A DNA stretch of 64,000 nt from Syntrophobacter sp. SbD2 (GTDB lineage Bacteria > Desulfobacterota > Binatia > UBA9968). Within the stretch, counting starts at the first letter, position 1. Each line of letters begins with the position of its first letter. The stretch is from positions 1 to 64,000 of the forward strand of contig CAMDBU010000007.1 of NCBI GenBank assembly GCA_945889495.1, in the 5' to 3' direction. A program made the translations under genes and the position numbers. This document shows positions 1 to 9,062 of the stretch, one piece after another. A model generated the notes under the pieces. That model was not told the origin of the DNA. It worked only from the letters and a program-made list of their open reading frames with translations, and did no database searches.

Positions 1-298
1 TCCAGAAGTTGACGCAACGCGTGTGGGGATTCGCAATAACTCCAAAACTTTGCCGTTCGCACATGAAAACACGAAACCCGCGTGTTGCGCTCAAAAATTA
101 GCAGGCCGGGTTCTAAAAAAACGGGGTTTTCTGTCAGGCACTAATTAGCGGAATGGAGCGATGAACGTGGGTATTTTGTATTTTAGTCTGCGGGGCCGCT
201 TTTGGATTTTGGATTATCGGAAAAGAGTTCACAGCCAAGTTGCGACCTCCAACTCTTACGTCCCCAATCTAAAATCCAAAATCCAAAATCCAAAATTA

Positions 299-1405
299 GT
301 GGCGTTGGCACTTGGCTTGTTGCTAGCTACGAACCTACACGCGGCTGAAACGCCAAAGTGGCAGCAAGAATGGGATCGCACCGTCCGGGCGGCGGAGCAG
401 GAAGGGCAGGTCAACGTATCCATCGGCGGCTACGGGGCGGTGATCGAATCCGGGGTCTTTCAGAAGAGCTATCCCAAGATCAAGGTCAATTATATCACTG
501 GCGCCGGTACCGATATTACCCAGCGCATCGTTACCGAGCGCCGGGGCGGCAAGTATCTGCTCGACGTCTACAATGGCGGCGGGGTTTCACTCTACCAAGT
601 GCTTTATTTGGGTAAGATGATCGAGCCGATCAAGCCGGCGTTGATCCTCCCCGAAGTCCTGGACACCGGCAAGTGGTGGGAAGGCAAACATAAGTACTCG
701 GACAAAGAACGCGAATATGTTTTCGTCTACGAGGGTAATGTCTCGGCGGGGGCCGGCGCGGCCTACAATACCCAGCTCGTCGATACGCGCGAATACAAGA
801 GCTACTGGGATCTGTTCAACTCAAAGCTCAAAGGCAAAATCCTCTCCAGCGATATTCGTAGAGTTCGCGGCGCAGGAATTCCCTGGCAGTTTCTCTATTA
901 CAGTCCGGAGCTGGGGCCGAAGTTCTTGCGCCGCTTCTTCAGCGAGATGGAGGTCACCATGAGCGCCGACATTCGCCAGTCGGTGGACTGGTTGGGCGCG
1001 GGCAAATATAGTTTGATTTTGCCGATCCAGGGCGGCGAGGTTCATCGGGCGAAGAATCAGGGGCTGGCGGTGGAAGAATTCGAACCTCAACAGTTCAAGG
1101 AAGGCGTGAATCTGTCGTCAGCCTTTGGCTCGCTGGCGCTGATGAACCGCGCGCCTCACCCCAACGCGGCCAAGGTATTCATCAATTGGCTCTTGTCGCG
1201 CGAGGGGCAGGCGCTGTTTCAGAAGGTCATCAGCGTCCCCGGCGACGCGCGCAATTCGCGACGCATCGACGTGCCCAAGGATCATGTGCCGGCCAATCAT
1301 GTGCGGCGCGACAAGATGGCGTACTTCGATACCGATGACCCCGACACCAAGGATCTGACGCCACTCTACAAATTGCTCGACGAAGTGCTGCCGGTGAAGA
1401 AGTAG
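299..1405 (+). CDS. ABC transporter substrate-binding protein (extracellular solute-binding, AfuA/PotD-like)
   Basis: ORF 161..1405; the hydrophobic signal LVALALGLLLATNLHA-AE begins near GTG299, and the upstream codons lie in an AATCCAAAATCC repeat, so the exact start is uncertain; paralogous to the next two ORFs. Confidence 0.8.
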   Translation: MALALGLLLATNLHAAETPKWQQEWDRTVRAAEQEGQVNVSIGGYGAVIESGVFQKSYPKIKVNYITGAGTDITQRIVTERRGGKYLLDVYNGGGVSLYQVLYLGKMIEPIKPALILPEVLDTGKWWEGKHKYSDKEREYVFVYEGNVSAGAGAAYNTQLVDTREYKSYWDLFNSKLKGKILSSDIRRVRGAGIPWQFLYYSPELGPKFLRRFFSEMEVTMSADIRQSVDWLGAGKYSLILPIQGGEVHRAKNQGLAVEEFEPQQFKEGVNLSSAFGSLALMNRAPHPNAAKVFINWLLSREGQALFQKVISVPGDARNSRRIDVPKDHVPANHVRRDKMAYFDTDDPDTKDLTPLYKLLDEVLPVKK

Positions 1406-1414
1406 CGGGAGCGA

Positions 1415-2608
1415 ATGAGAATGGCCGCAAAGAACGCAAAGGGCACAAAATCGGAATTGTTGATTACTGTAGCCGTTGCTAGGTTCCGCGCGGCGCTATT
1501 TGTTTTGCTCGCTGTCTTGGCTTTACCATCAGCATCACTGTTCGCGGCCGATAGTAAACCGGGTTGGCAAGCGCAGTGGGACAAGACCGTGGCCGCGGCG
1601 AAGAAAGAGGGACGGCTCAATCTCTACGTCGGCCGCTACGGCAGCGAGCCGATGCTCAACGAGTTCCGCAAGGAGTTTCCCGAAATAAAAATTTCCAGCA
1701 CCAACGGTGCCGGCAACTCCCTGGGTACGCGCATCGTCGCGGAGGCGCGCGCCGGCGCCATGCTCGCCGACGTTTATAGCGGCGGCGCGGTGACCAATTA
1801 CGAGATCCTCTACAAAGCCAAAGCGCTCGACTCGATCAAGTCGGCATTGATACTGCCCGAGGTGGTCGACGAGTCGAAATGGTACGGCGGCAAGCACCGC
1901 TATAACGATGCCGAGCAAGAGCATGTGTTCATCTTTATTGCCAATCCGACCGCGGCGAGCATCTATTTCAACACCCAACTGGTGCAGCCCAAGGAATTCA
2001 AGTCCTACTGGGATCTGGTCCAGCCCAGGTGGAAAGGCAAGTATGTCTCCCAGGAGCCCACCGGCACCGGCATCGGACCGTCGTTGACGTTTTTCTATTA
2101 CAACCCCGATCTCGGCGCGGAATTTCTGCGCAAGCTGTTCGTCGACATGCAGCCGGTTTTTTCCCGCGATCGGCGCCAGATGACGGATTGGTTGGCGCAG
2201 GGTAAGTTTGCTTTGTGCATGGGCTGCCGCGACTCCGAGCGGGCCAATAAGCAGGGGCTGCCGGTGGACGAAATGGATATGGTCGATTGGAAAGAAGGGG
2301 CGCATATTTCTTCCGGCGGCGGCTCGCTTAGCTTGATCAAAGGCGGTCCAAACCCCAACGCGGCCAGGGTCTTTATCAACTGGCAGCTCTCCCGGCGCGG
2401 CCAGTTAGCGGTGCAAAAATATCCCGATCTCTACAACGAAGAGCCACCCAATTCGCGGCGCATCGATATTCCCAAGGACATGCTGCCGGTAGGGAGCCGG
2501 CTGGTGGAGGGGCGGCGCTATTACGACTTCTCCGATCCCAAGCATTCCGACATGACACCGATCTTTCAGTTGGCCAAGGAACTCATGAAAGGACGTGAAG
2601 GTAAATAA
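1415..2608 (+). CDS. ABC transporter substrate-binding protein (paralog 2 of tandem triplet)
   Basis: Signal peptide ...FVLLAVLALPSASLFAAD; strong similarity to the 2611..3738 product (KEGRLNLYVGRYGSEP/LLNEFRKEFPEIK); the first codons lie in a GCAAAGAACGCAAAG repeat, so the start is uncertain. Confidence 0.82.
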   Translation: MRMAAKNAKGTKSELLITVAVARFRAALFVLLAVLALPSASLFAADSKPGWQAQWDKTVAAAKKEGRLNLYVGRYGSEPMLNEFRKEFPEIKISSTNGAGNSLGTRIVAEARAGAMLADVYSGGAVTNYEILYKAKALDSIKSALILPEVVDESKWYGGKHRYNDAEQEHVFIFIANPTAASIYFNTQLVQPKEFKSYWDLVQPRWKGKYVSQEPTGTGIGPSLTFFYYNPDLGAEFLRKLFVDMQPVFSRDRRQMTDWLAQGKFALCMGCRDSERANKQGLPVDEMDMVDWKEGAHISSGGGSLSLIKGGPNPNAARVFINWQLSRRGQLAVQKYPDLYNEEPPNSRRIDIPKDMLPVGSRLVEGRRYYDFSDPKHSDMTPIFQLAKELMKGREGK

Positions 2609-2610
2609 TC

Positions 2611-3738
2611 ATGAAGCGCGCGATAGGATGGTTGTTAACTCTTTGGGCGATGGGCTGGGGATCGGCGAGTTTCGCCGCCGAGGCCAAACCGGCCTGGCAA
2701 GCCAACTGGGAGCAAACCCTGGCGGCGGCCAAGAAAGAGGGCAAGCTCAATTTCTATGTCGGCCGCTACGGCAGTGAGCCGTTGTTGAATGAGTTTCGCA
2801 AAGAGTTTCCCGAGATCAAGATCGTCACCGTCAACGGCGCCGGCAATACGCTCGGCACCCGGATCATCACCGAGATTCGCGCCGGCCATGTGGTCGCCGA
2901 CCTGTTTAGCGGCGGCGCCAATACCAATTATGAAGTCCTCTACGAAGGTAAGGCGCTCGACTCGATCAAGTCGCTGTTGATCCTGCCGGAAGTGGTCGAC
3001 GAAAGTAAATGGTACGAGGGGCGCATTCGCTACACCGACACCGAGCAGCGCCATGTGTTGGTCTATATCGCCAATCCGACCTCTTCTGGTTTCTACTACA
3101 ATACCAACTTGGTGAACCCCAAGGAGTTCAAATCCTACTGGGATTTGGTGGCGCCCAAGTGGAAAGGTAAGATCGTCTCCCAGGACCCTTTGGGCACCGG
3201 CCTGGGCGCATCGCTGCAACACTTCTATTATCACCCCGAACTTGGCCCGGAGTTTCTCAAAAAATTATTCGGCGAAATGCAGCCGACCTTCGGCCGCGAC
3301 CGGCGCCAGATTACCGACTGGATGGCCCAGGGACGATTTGCGCTGTGCGTCGGTTGCCGCGATACGGCTAAAGCGAAATCCCAAGGCCTGCCGGTGGATG
3401 AGATGGATCAGGTCGAGTGGAAAGAAGGGTTCAATATCACGTCGGGCGGCGGCTCGATCAGCTTCATCAAGGGCGCGCCGAATCCCAATGCGGCGAAAGT
3501 TTTCGTCAACTGGTTTCTCTCCCGGCGCGGCCAACTCGCGCTCCAAAAACATCAGGATCTCTACGGTGAAGACGCTCCCAACTCGCGCCGCATGGACATT
3601 CCCAAGGACATGTTGGTGCAGGCGGCACGCATGACACCGGGGCGCAAATACTTCGATGTCTCCGACCCCAAGTACGCCGACATGACGCCGATGTTCGATT
3701 TGCTGAAGCAGATCGTCAAAGTGAAGGAGGGGAAGTGA
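2611..3738 (+). CDS. ABC transporter substrate-binding protein (paralog 3 of tandem triplet)
   Basis: Complete ORF with signal peptide WLLTLWAMGWGSASFAAEA; near-colinear with the 1415..2608 product. Confidence 0.85.
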   Translation: MKRAIGWLLTLWAMGWGSASFAAEAKPAWQANWEQTLAAAKKEGKLNFYVGRYGSEPLLNEFRKEFPEIKIVTVNGAGNTLGTRIITEIRAGHVVADLFSGGANTNYEVLYEGKALDSIKSLLILPEVVDESKWYEGRIRYTDTEQRHVLVYIANPTSSGFYYNTNLVNPKEFKSYWDLVAPKWKGKIVSQDPLGTGLGASLQHFYYHPELGPEFLKKLFGEMQPTFGRDRRQITDWMAQGRFALCVGCRDTAKAKSQGLPVDEMDQVEWKEGFNITSGGGSISFIKGAPNPNAAKVFVNWFLSRRGQLALQKHQDLYGEDAPNSRRMDIPKDMLVQAARMTPGRKYFDVSDPKYADMTPMFDLLKQIVKVKEGK

Positions 3739-3814
3739 TGGCTCTACGGAGCGCGCATCGGCCGAAAGTCATGCGGCTTGGGATCGGGTAACTTGGCGTC
3801 GACTCGTTTTCCGA

Positions 3815-3922
3815 GTCATTCCCGCGCAGGCGGGAATCCAGGTTTTTTTGATGCAGCGTTAGAATCGAAGCTGGATGCCGGCCGGAGTCTATCCTGAGCC
3901 ATGTCGACGGGCCGGCATGACG
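3815..3922. repeat. REP-like facing palindromes
   Basis: gtcattcccgcgcaggcgggaatccagg ... ggatgccggccgg ... ggccggcatgacg; same family as copies near 7648, 32820, 37393, 46288, 56192 and 57520. Confidence 0.75.
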
Positions 3923-3971
3923 AACAGCCATTTTTTCACGAGGCGTAACATACCAGCGAACTCCGACTTCT

Positions 3972-4262
3972 ATGCCGACGCAAATTCACATCTACACCAT
4001 CAACCGCGGCGGCTTGGACGACTTCGCCGCCGAGTGGCGCGATAAGATCAAACCGCTGCGCGAGAAGTTTGGCTTTCAGGTCAGCGGCGGCTGGAAGGTT
4101 AAAGAGACCAATCAGTTTGTTTGGTTACTGAGCCGCGAGAGCGCCGACGATTGGGAGGCGCAGAATCAAGCGTTCTATCAATCCAACGAACGGCGTTCGC
4201 TTCAGCCCGATCCGGCGCGCCATATAGCACGGGTGGAGCAGTATTATGTTGAGAGTGCGTAA
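3972..4262 (+). CDS. NIPSNAP-like small protein
   Basis: 96-aa ORF MPTQIHIYTINRGGLDDFAAEWRDKIKPLREKFGFQVSGGW...; NIPSNAP/antibiotic-biosynthesis-monooxygenase-like ferredoxin-fold pattern. Confidence 0.6.
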   Translation: MPTQIHIYTINRGGLDDFAAEWRDKIKPLREKFGFQVSGGWKVKETNQFVWLLSRESADDWEAQNQAFYQSNERRSLQPDPARHIARVEQYYVESA

Positions 4263-4282
4263 CGGAAGTCTAAAGGAAAAAG

Positions 4283-4310
4283 AAAGGGCAACCACGAGGG
4301 GTTGCCCTTT
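4283..4310. terminator. Rho-independent-like bidirectional terminator hairpin
   Basis: AAAGGGCAACC-acgagg-GGTTGCCCTTT, 11-bp perfect stem between convergent genes. Confidence 0.75.
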
Positions 4311-4359
4311 ATCGACAAGTCCTTTTTGTGATCTTTGCGTTCTTTGCGGCCATCCATTC

Positions 4360-6588
4360 CTAATTCTTTAGCGCCCCATAAACCTTCTCCGCGGTAATCG
4401 GCAGATCTAATATCCGCACGCCGCAGGCGTCTTGGACGGCGTTGGCGATGGCCGCGGCGGTGGGGACGTTGGGGATCTCGGCGATGGCTTTGCCTTGGTA
4501 GGGGATCGGCCCGGCCGGATCTTCCATCAACACTGTGGTCAGCTTCGGCACGTCGGCGATGCAGGCCATCTTGAACTCGCCGAGATTCGCCGCCGGCATC
4601 TTGCCGTCGACAAGCGAATTATCTTCCATCAGCGCGAAGCCCATGCCGTTGATGATACCGCCGTCGATCTGGCCGGTGTAGCTCAAGTGATTCAAAACCG
4701 TGCCGGAGTCATGCACGGTGGTGAGCTTGGTGACTCTCACCTGGCCGGTGCCACGATCGACTTCGACCTCGGCGACTTGGGCGGCGAAGGACGTGATCGC
4801 CGCGCGGATGGGCTCGTAAATGCTCAGATGGCTGAGGGCGCCGCCGTTCTGGGCAACCGCATGGCCGATCAGATCGGCGCAGGTCATAGGTTTCTGTCCA
4901 GGAATGACGTAACGGCCTTTGCTCTCCTGGATCGCTTCACGCGGGCAGGTGAATTTCGCTGCCGCCAGGCCGAGTAGTTTTTCTTTCAACTCGGTCACCG
5001 CTTGATAGGCGGCGGTGCCGACGCTGTTGGTCGATTTGCTGCCGCCGGTGCCCGAGTCAAAGGGCGATTTGTCGGTGTCGACGACGACCACTTTGACGCG
5101 CTCCCGCGGCAGATCGAGGACTTCGCTGACGATCTGCTGGACCACGGTATGAATGCCGGGGCCGACGTCGGGTACGCCGAGATTGACGCTCAAAATACCA
5201 TCGGTGCCGACGGTGATCTCGGCGCCGGATTTGCCCGCGCCGCTAGGGCGCTCGTAGACCGCGACGCCGCGGCCGATGTTTTTGCCCTTGGGTTTGTTCC
5301 AGCCCGAGACTTCCAGCGCTTTGGCTAACGTCTCTTTGACCAGGATGCCTTTGAGTTTCTGGCCGAAGGGCGTCGGTTCGCCGTCGTTGATCAAATTGTC
5401 CATGCGGAATTTCACCGGATCGATGCCCAGTTCGCGGGCGATGATGTCGATCTGCGATTCGACCGCGAAGGTGGTCTGCGGGCTGCCCGGCGTGCGTGTC
5501 TGGGTGCAGGGCACCTGATTGGTGTAGGCGCAGATGGTTTCCACCTGAATCGCTGGGAAGCGGTAGTAGCTTGCCGCCCGCCGCGGCCCTTGGACCGTAA
5601 CTTCGGCGTTGGCCTTGAGTCCGGCGTAGCCGCCGCCATTGAACACGGCGCGCACCGCCATGGCGCAAATTTTATTTTGTGCGTCGACGCCGGTTCGTAA
5701 GGTTAGCGCCACCGGATGGCGGTGCGAGACCGCGGTGACTTCTTCGGTGTATTCCAAAACCATGCGCACCGGCTTGCCGGTTTTTTTGGCGAGGAAATAA
5801 CAGACCGGCACTTCGGTGACCGAGGTCTTGCCGCCGAAGTCGCCGCCGACCGGTAGAATGTGAACTTTGACGTCTTCGTCTTTGAGACCGACGTCGCGGG
5901 CGAAGCGGTTGCGCAGCGAGAACGGCGCTTTGTTCGACGCCCAGACCTCGACCCGGCCGTCATCTTTGATCTGCACGGTGCAGGCATGGGGTTCGATGTA
6001 GCCGTGGAAACCCAGCGGCGTGCGAAAAGTGTGTTCGAAAACCCGCGCCGCTTTCTGAAAGCCGGCCTCGACATCGCCATTGGACCACTTGCCGTAGGAT
6101 TGAATGTTCGGCAGCTCACTCTTTTCGCCTTCGGGAGCGTTCTTGTAGATGGAGGTATCGTCATGCAGTACCGGCGCGCCGGGGGTGATCGCTTCCAAAG
6201 GATCGGTGACGTAGGGCAGCTCTTCATAGCGCACGTCGATCAGATTCAACGCCTCTTCGGCGATCTCGTCGCTGTCAGCGGCCACGGCGGCCACCGGCTC
6301 GCCGGAAAAGCGCACCCGGTCATGGGCCAACAGCGGCATGTCCTTCATGCGCAGACCGACCATGACGCCTTTGACATCGGCGCCGGTGATGACGCCGCGC
6401 ACGCCTTTCAACTTCTCGGCTTTGCTGGTGTCGATGCTGATGATCTTGGCGTGGGGCAGTGAGCAGCGCAGCATCTTCGCCGCTAGCGCGTTGGGGAATG
6501 GCAAATCCGCGGCGTAGCGCATGTTGCCGGAAACTTTATCCGCGCCCTCGATGCGCGGGACTGATCGGTTGACGCTTTTGTAGGCCAT
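4360..6588 (-). CDS. xanthine dehydrogenase family molybdopterin-binding subunit (orphan CoxL-like)
   Basis: 742-aa ORF with PRIEGADKVSGNMRYAADL..., GGDFGGKTSVTEVPVCYFLAKKTGKPVR, DVGPGIHTVVQQIVSEVL; no CoxM/CoxS partner adjacent. Confidence 0.9.
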   Translation of the reverse strand: MAYKSVNRSVPRIEGADKVSGNMRYAADLPFPNALAAKMLRCSLPHAKIISIDTSKAEKLKGVRGVITGADVKGVMVGLRMKDMPLLAHDRVRFSGEPVAAVAADSDEIAEEALNLIDVRYEELPYVTDPLEAITPGAPVLHDDTSIYKNAPEGEKSELPNIQSYGKWSNGDVEAGFQKAARVFEHTFRTPLGFHGYIEPHACTVQIKDDGRVEVWASNKAPFSLRNRFARDVGLKDEDVKVHILPVGGDFGGKTSVTEVPVCYFLAKKTGKPVRMVLEYTEEVTAVSHRHPVALTLRTGVDAQNKICAMAVRAVFNGGGYAGLKANAEVTVQGPRRAASYYRFPAIQVETICAYTNQVPCTQTRTPGSPQTTFAVESQIDIIARELGIDPVKFRMDNLINDGEPTPFGQKLKGILVKETLAKALEVSGWNKPKGKNIGRGVAVYERPSGAGKSGAEITVGTDGILSVNLGVPDVGPGIHTVVQQIVSEVLDLPRERVKVVVVDTDKSPFDSGTGGSKSTNSVGTAAYQAVTELKEKLLGLAAAKFTCPREAIQESKGRYVIPGQKPMTCADLIGHAVAQNGGALSHLSIYEPIRAAITSFAAQVAEVEVDRGTGQVRVTKLTTVHDSGTVLNHLSYTGQIDGGIINGMGFALMEDNSLVDGKMPAANLGEFKMACIADVPKLTTVLMEDPAGPIPYQGKAIAEIPNVPTAAAIANAVQDACGVRILDLPITAEKVYGALKN

Positions 6589-6628
6589 CGAATATCTCTC
6601 CGTCTTGGTGATGTTTAGCGCTCGCTTG

Positions 6629-7609
6629 TTAGATTTTCACCTTGGTGAAAACCTTCAATGGATTCTTTTGAAAAATTTTCAGCTTGTCTTCGGCGCTCAA
6701 AAATCCTAGGCCGTCGATCACCGGGATCATGTCGTCGGACGGCTTGCCGGTGTCTTTGCGGATGGCGCCGCCGGAGCCGGGGGACTCGGTGCCGAACAGC
6801 ACCTGATCGACGCCGCGCTGCTTGATGCCGGCTTCGAGATAGTTCACGTCGTAGACGCAGGAGTCGTAGAACAGATTCTGACTGAAGTCACCCTGGCCGA
6901 CGTGATGGTCGTTGGGGATGAAGCGGTGCAAGCCGCCGCCGCAGTGGCAGATGACGATCTTCAGTTTGGGGAAAGTCTGAAAAACCTTGCTGTGCATGTA
7001 GAGATTCATGGCGACGAACTCTTCGAGATAGTTGTTCATCTGATAGTTGGCCGGGATGATTTCCAGGCGCCGATCGTAAGTGGTCGACGGATGGACCATC
7101 AGCGGCACGTCTAACTGCACCGCCTTCTCATACAGCGGATGCCAATACTCTTCATGGACGCCGGGCGTCTGCTTGTCGCCGGCGGGATCGGGATTCAAAT
7201 AGGCGCCGACAAAGTTAAGTTCCTTGATGCAGCGCTCGAACTCGGGCAAGCAGTTGCGCGTGTCTTTGTCGCGGGATTGCGGTAGTTGGGCCATGCCGTG
7301 GAAGCGGTCGGGATGGAGTTTGACGATGCGCGCGATCACGTCGTTGGTCGTTCTGGCCCAGAACTCCTGCAGGAATGGGCGCATCCAGTGCCACATGGCG
7401 ATGGGGCGCGGGCCGATGAGTTGGACGTCGATGCCGCGGTCGTCCATGAATTTCAAATGGCGCTGCTGCGCGGCCTCCAGCTGCTCGTCGCTCATGTCGA
7501 GTTTGCGATTGGGCGTATTCTGCGACACGCATTCGGCCAAGAACTGGCGGAACACCGCGGGGGTGGTCATATGGCCGTGAACGTCGACGGTTTTTTGTCC
7601 GTTATACAT
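6629..7609 (-). CDS. amidohydrolase family protein (ACMSD-like)
   Basis: VDVHGHMTTP metal-binding motif, LMVHPSTTYDRR, VICHCGGGLHRF, VLFGTESPG. Confidence 0.88.
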   Translation of the reverse strand: MYNGQKTVDVHGHMTTPAVFRQFLAECVSQNTPNRKLDMSDEQLEAAQQRHLKFMDDRGIDVQLIGPRPIAMWHWMRPFLQEFWARTTNDVIARIVKLHPDRFHGMAQLPQSRDKDTRNCLPEFERCIKELNFVGAYLNPDPAGDKQTPGVHEEYWHPLYEKAVQLDVPLMVHPSTTYDRRLEIIPANYQMNNYLEEFVAMNLYMHSKVFQTFPKLKIVICHCGGGLHRFIPNDHHVGQGDFSQNLFYDSCVYDVNYLEAGIKQRGVDQVLFGTESPGSGGAIRKDTGKPSDDMIPVIDGLGFLSAEDKLKIFQKNPLKVFTKVKI

Positions 7610-7647
7610 AAAGGCTCCTTGCTTTTGTCTGAATCGTTCTTCGTTTC

Positions 7648-7753
7648 GTCATTCCGGCCCTTCGACTTGGCTCAGGATAGACTCCGGCCGGCATCCATCT
7701 TCGGACCCGCCCGGCACCACCTGGATACCGGCCTGCGCCGGTATGACGGAAGG
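7648..7753. repeat. REP-like facing palindromes
   Basis: gtcattccggcccttcgac...ccggccggcatcc ... cctggataccggcctgcgccggtatgacgg. Confidence 0.7.
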
Positions 7754-7758
7754 GACAA

Positions 7759-8970
7759 CTAATCTTCTTCCGGCGCCGGCACCTGGTGCTTTAGGTAAAT
7801 TTCTTTGCGTTGTTTCGCCGACTCGATAATCGCCAGGCAGACCTCCAAGGTCGCCATGCCCCAGGGGCCGGTGTGGCGGATCGGTTTGTCGAGCACCACG
7901 GCGTTGTAGAGCTCCATCAGTTCGCCGCGCCGCGACGGGCCGCCGCCGCCGATGAGCGGTACATCTTTGGTTCCTTCGTCGCTGTGGACGAAGAGGCCGT
8001 ATTGCGACTGGCGGATGTCCCCCTTTTCGCAAGTGGCGACTAAAATGCCCAAGTCGTTGGGCAGCCAGGGTTTCACTTTGCTGCGGTCGCGAATCTCGCT
8101 TTCATTGGCGCCGCCGATGCGCATGGCGTCCTTGTCGGCGTTTTCATCACGCGTGCCATCGAGCAGAGATTTTCGTACTTTGGCCCGTTCGGCTTCCGAG
8201 TAGCGGCTGTTCTGGCCGCCCCAGGGGACGAGTTCGGACGCTAGAAAATAGCCGTAGCCGTTGTGCATGAGGGTCGCCGGCGTGCCGTCTTCAAATTCCA
8301 TGAAGCCGGAATAATAGCCGGGGATCGGCCGGCCCTTGAACCAGGCGCCGGTTGATCCGCGCACGCTGCGCACCATGCCGCCGCCGAGGAGCCGTAAGGT
8401 GTCGATCTGGTGCGGCCCCTGGCGGTAGGGCACGCCGCCGCCTTGATTGATATCGAGCTCGTCGGCCGTGCGCGGCCTGAGCATCCAATCTGTGTAGGCC
8501 CAGACGTGGAGCGCGCACAGCCGGCCGAGTTCGCCGGAGCGGATGATTTTGCGCATGGTGCGAATATGCGGGCCGAAACTCTGGGTGTGGCCGCATAAGA
8601 GTTTAATCTTATTCTTGATCGTCGCCTCGATCATGTTCTCGGCTTCTTGGAGCGAGATCGCCATCGGTTTCTCAACGACGACATGCTTGCCGGCGTTGGC
8701 GGCGATGATCGTATGGGCGGCGTGGAAGCGGTTGGGCGTCGAGATCCAGACCACTTCGACATTGGGATCGGCGCACAGCTTCTCGACGCTGTCATAAGTC
8801 TTGGTGTGGTATCGGTCACGGAAAGTTTCCAGCACCCGCGGATTGACATCCGCCGCGGCGGCGAGCTCGAACTCGGGAATTTGCTCCATGGCCGGCAGGA
8901 TTTCCGAGGCGCCGACGCCGATGCCGACGATGCCGAGTTTGAGTTTTCTAATGGGAGTTTCATTCGCCAT
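7759..8970 (-). CDS. Gfo/Idh/MocA family oxidoreductase
   Basis: N-terminal Rossmann motif LGIVGIGVGASEILPAMEQIPEFELAAAADVN; KHVVVEKPMAIS. Confidence 0.9.
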   Translation of the reverse strand: MANETPIRKLKLGIVGIGVGASEILPAMEQIPEFELAAAADVNPRVLETFRDRYHTKTYDSVEKLCADPNVEVVWISTPNRFHAAHTIIAANAGKHVVVEKPMAISLQEAENMIEATIKNKIKLLCGHTQSFGPHIRTMRKIIRSGELGRLCALHVWAYTDWMLRPRTADELDINQGGGVPYRQGPHQIDTLRLLGGGMVRSVRGSTGAWFKGRPIPGYYSGFMEFEDGTPATLMHNGYGYFLASELVPWGGQNSRYSEAERAKVRKSLLDGTRDENADKDAMRIGGANESEIRDRSKVKPWLPNDLGILVATCEKGDIRQSQYGLFVHSDEGTKDVPLIGGGGPSRRGELMELYNAVVLDKPIRHTGPWGMATLEVCLAIIESAKQRKEIYLKHQVPAPEED

Positions 8971-9062
8971 ATACTGGTTTCTTTCGGTTATGAGAATTCC
9001 TCTTTGTTAGCAGGCCTGGCAACCTGCCGCAAGCAAAGCCATCGGCTTCGACGGATTACCGT

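Noticed and set aside
1535-2305. Long antisense ORF (256 aa), and similar long ORFs opposite confident genes (e.g. 36363..37058, 4432..4977, 52033..52797)
   Set aside because: High-GC shadow ORFs opposite well-supported CDSs, with low-complexity R/H/D/G-rich translations and no recognisable domains
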